5,657 bases of DNA. It comes from Syntrophomonadaceae bacterium (lineage in GTDB: Bacteria > Bacillota > Dethiobacteria > DTU022 > UBA8154). A program made the translations under genes and the position numbers. The notes beneath the pieces were generated by a model. The model had not been told where the DNA came from, made no database searches, and saw only the letters and a list, made by a program, of their open reading frames with translations. Positions 5,221 through 5,657 of this stretch are shown in pieces; the stretch's first letter is position 1; each line of letters opens with the position of its first letter. The DNA lies in NCBI GenBank assembly GCA_003561325.1, contig PWWY01000084.1:1-5657 (forward strand), written 5' to 3'.

Positions 5221-5582
5221 AATGAGCAAACCTGTAAGCCGAGTTCTGTATCTCCCCGGGGGGAGCGGCAGCCATCTATCTAGGACACCAGTTGCCTGGC
5301 GCCTCCAGCGACTCATACCCGAGGGATTCAGCGGGCAACTTCATCTCCCTCCTATTCAGTCTTGCTCCGGGTGGGGTTTGCCTAGCCGGGCGGTCTCCCG
5401 TCCGCTGGTGCGCTCTTACCGCACCGTTGCACCCTTACCTTTTGCAGCGCAAAAGGCGGTTTTTTTCTGTGGCACTTTCCTTAGGGTTGCCCCCACTGGG
5501 TGTTACCCAGCACCCTGCCCTGCGGAGCTCGGACTTTCCTCGAAAGTGCAGAACACTCCCGCGACTGCCCGGTTTACTCATT
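5221..5582 (-). ncRNA. rnpB: RNase P RNA, bacterial type A
   Basis: This is the catalytic RNA that removes 5' leaders from pre-tRNAs. Helix P1 is a 12-bp pairing of 5571-5582 with 5221-5232 (one G-U), which sets the ends of a roughly 362-nt RNA. The universal block GAGGAAAGTCCGAGCTCC is at 5524-5541. Its P4 partner ACAGAACTCGGCTTA is at 5235-5249, leaving the invariant bulged U. Other landmarks are GGTAAGAGCGCACC at 5407-5420, AGGCAAACCCCACCCGGAG just after it, and an 8-bp hairpin at 5438-5456. The GGGCA at 5516-5520 can pair with UGCCC at 5333-5337 as helix P6, which together with a P15-type stem (5346-5351 with 5321-5326) marks type A rather than the Bacillus type B. The L15 loop reads GAAGUUGCCC, where most bacteria have a GGU that binds the tRNA CCA end. 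The gene runs toward the RlpA-like gene from its own promoter. Confidence 0.97.
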
Positions 5583-5613
5583 GTCTTTAATAGCCGCTTT
5601 TCTTTCTACCCAG

Positions 5614-5642
5614 AGTTTAACATAATTCGCTCTTCCTGTCAA
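5614..5642 (-). promoter_or_regulatory. sigma-A promoter of rnpB
   Basis: On the minus strand TTGACA (5637-5642) is a perfect -35 and TAAACT (5614-5619) a good -10, with exactly 17 bases between. A start near 5606-5607 would give a precursor with about 25 bases before helix P1, to be trimmed to the mature 5' end. The strength fits a constitutively expressed RNA. Confidence 0.85.
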
Positions 5643-5657
5643 AATAAGCCCGAAAAT

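Noticed and set aside
5128..5316. Minus-strand frame of 62 codons spanning the rnpB 3' end and the tandem repeat
   Set aside because: It overlaps the conserved 3' part of rnpB, and its start falls inside the RNA.
5222..5590. Open frame of 122 codons on the + strand over rnpB
   Set aside because: It lies antisense to a clearly recognised RNase P RNA and has no ribosome site; the frame is a by-product of the structured RNA.

Overview
The window looks like chromosomal DNA of an anaerobic Gram-positive bacterium (Firmicutes/Bacillota, Clostridia-like; a Moorella, Desulfotomaculum or Pelotomaculum type is my inference). The reasons are strong AGGAGG-type ribosome sites, a nickel CO dehydrogenase cluster, a secreted protein with a copper-amine-oxidase-N domain, and a moderately GC-rich composition. 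Species cannot be fixed from the sequence alone.

Left part (1-3689, + strand): three tightly spaced genes form one operon-like unit. They are the 3' part of a CooF-type polyferredoxin, a complete monofunctional Ni-Fe carbon monoxide dehydrogenase (CooS, 639 aa), and a FAD/NAD(P) oxidoreductase (FNOR/Nox-like, 414 aa). Together they suggest the route CO -> CooS C-cluster -> B/D clusters -> CooF -> flavoprotein -> NAD(P)+, or the reverse. No acetyl-CoA synthase, CooC maturase or hydrogenase lies inside the window, but the operon's 5' end is cut off. A 13-bp-stem hairpin with a U-run at about 3794-3834 ends the unit.

Middle (3877-4851, - strand): a convergent gene encodes a secreted three-part protein: signal peptide, copper-amine-oxidase-N-like domain, ComEA-type helix-hairpin-helix and RlpA-like double-psi beta-barrel. 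It has a good Shine-Dalgarno sequence and a perfect TATAAT box about 110 bp upstream.

Intergenic region (4852-5220): there is no protein gene. It is A-tract-rich on the left. On the right it holds a dense series of short inverted repeats and a two-copy 22-bp tandem repeat.

Right end (5221-5582, - strand): a complete RNase P RNA gene (rnpB, bacterial type A) has a near-consensus sigma-A promoter (TTGACA-17 bp-TAAACT) inside the window and a modest hairpin terminator candidate downstream.

The known systems here are recognisable. The points most worth a second look are variant features within them: the CX2C arrangement at the CooS D-cluster, an interrupted His relay, a glutathione-reductase-like NADP signature in the flavoprotein, a non-canonical L15 loop in rnpB, and the unexplained inverted-repeat array between rnpB and the RlpA-like gene.
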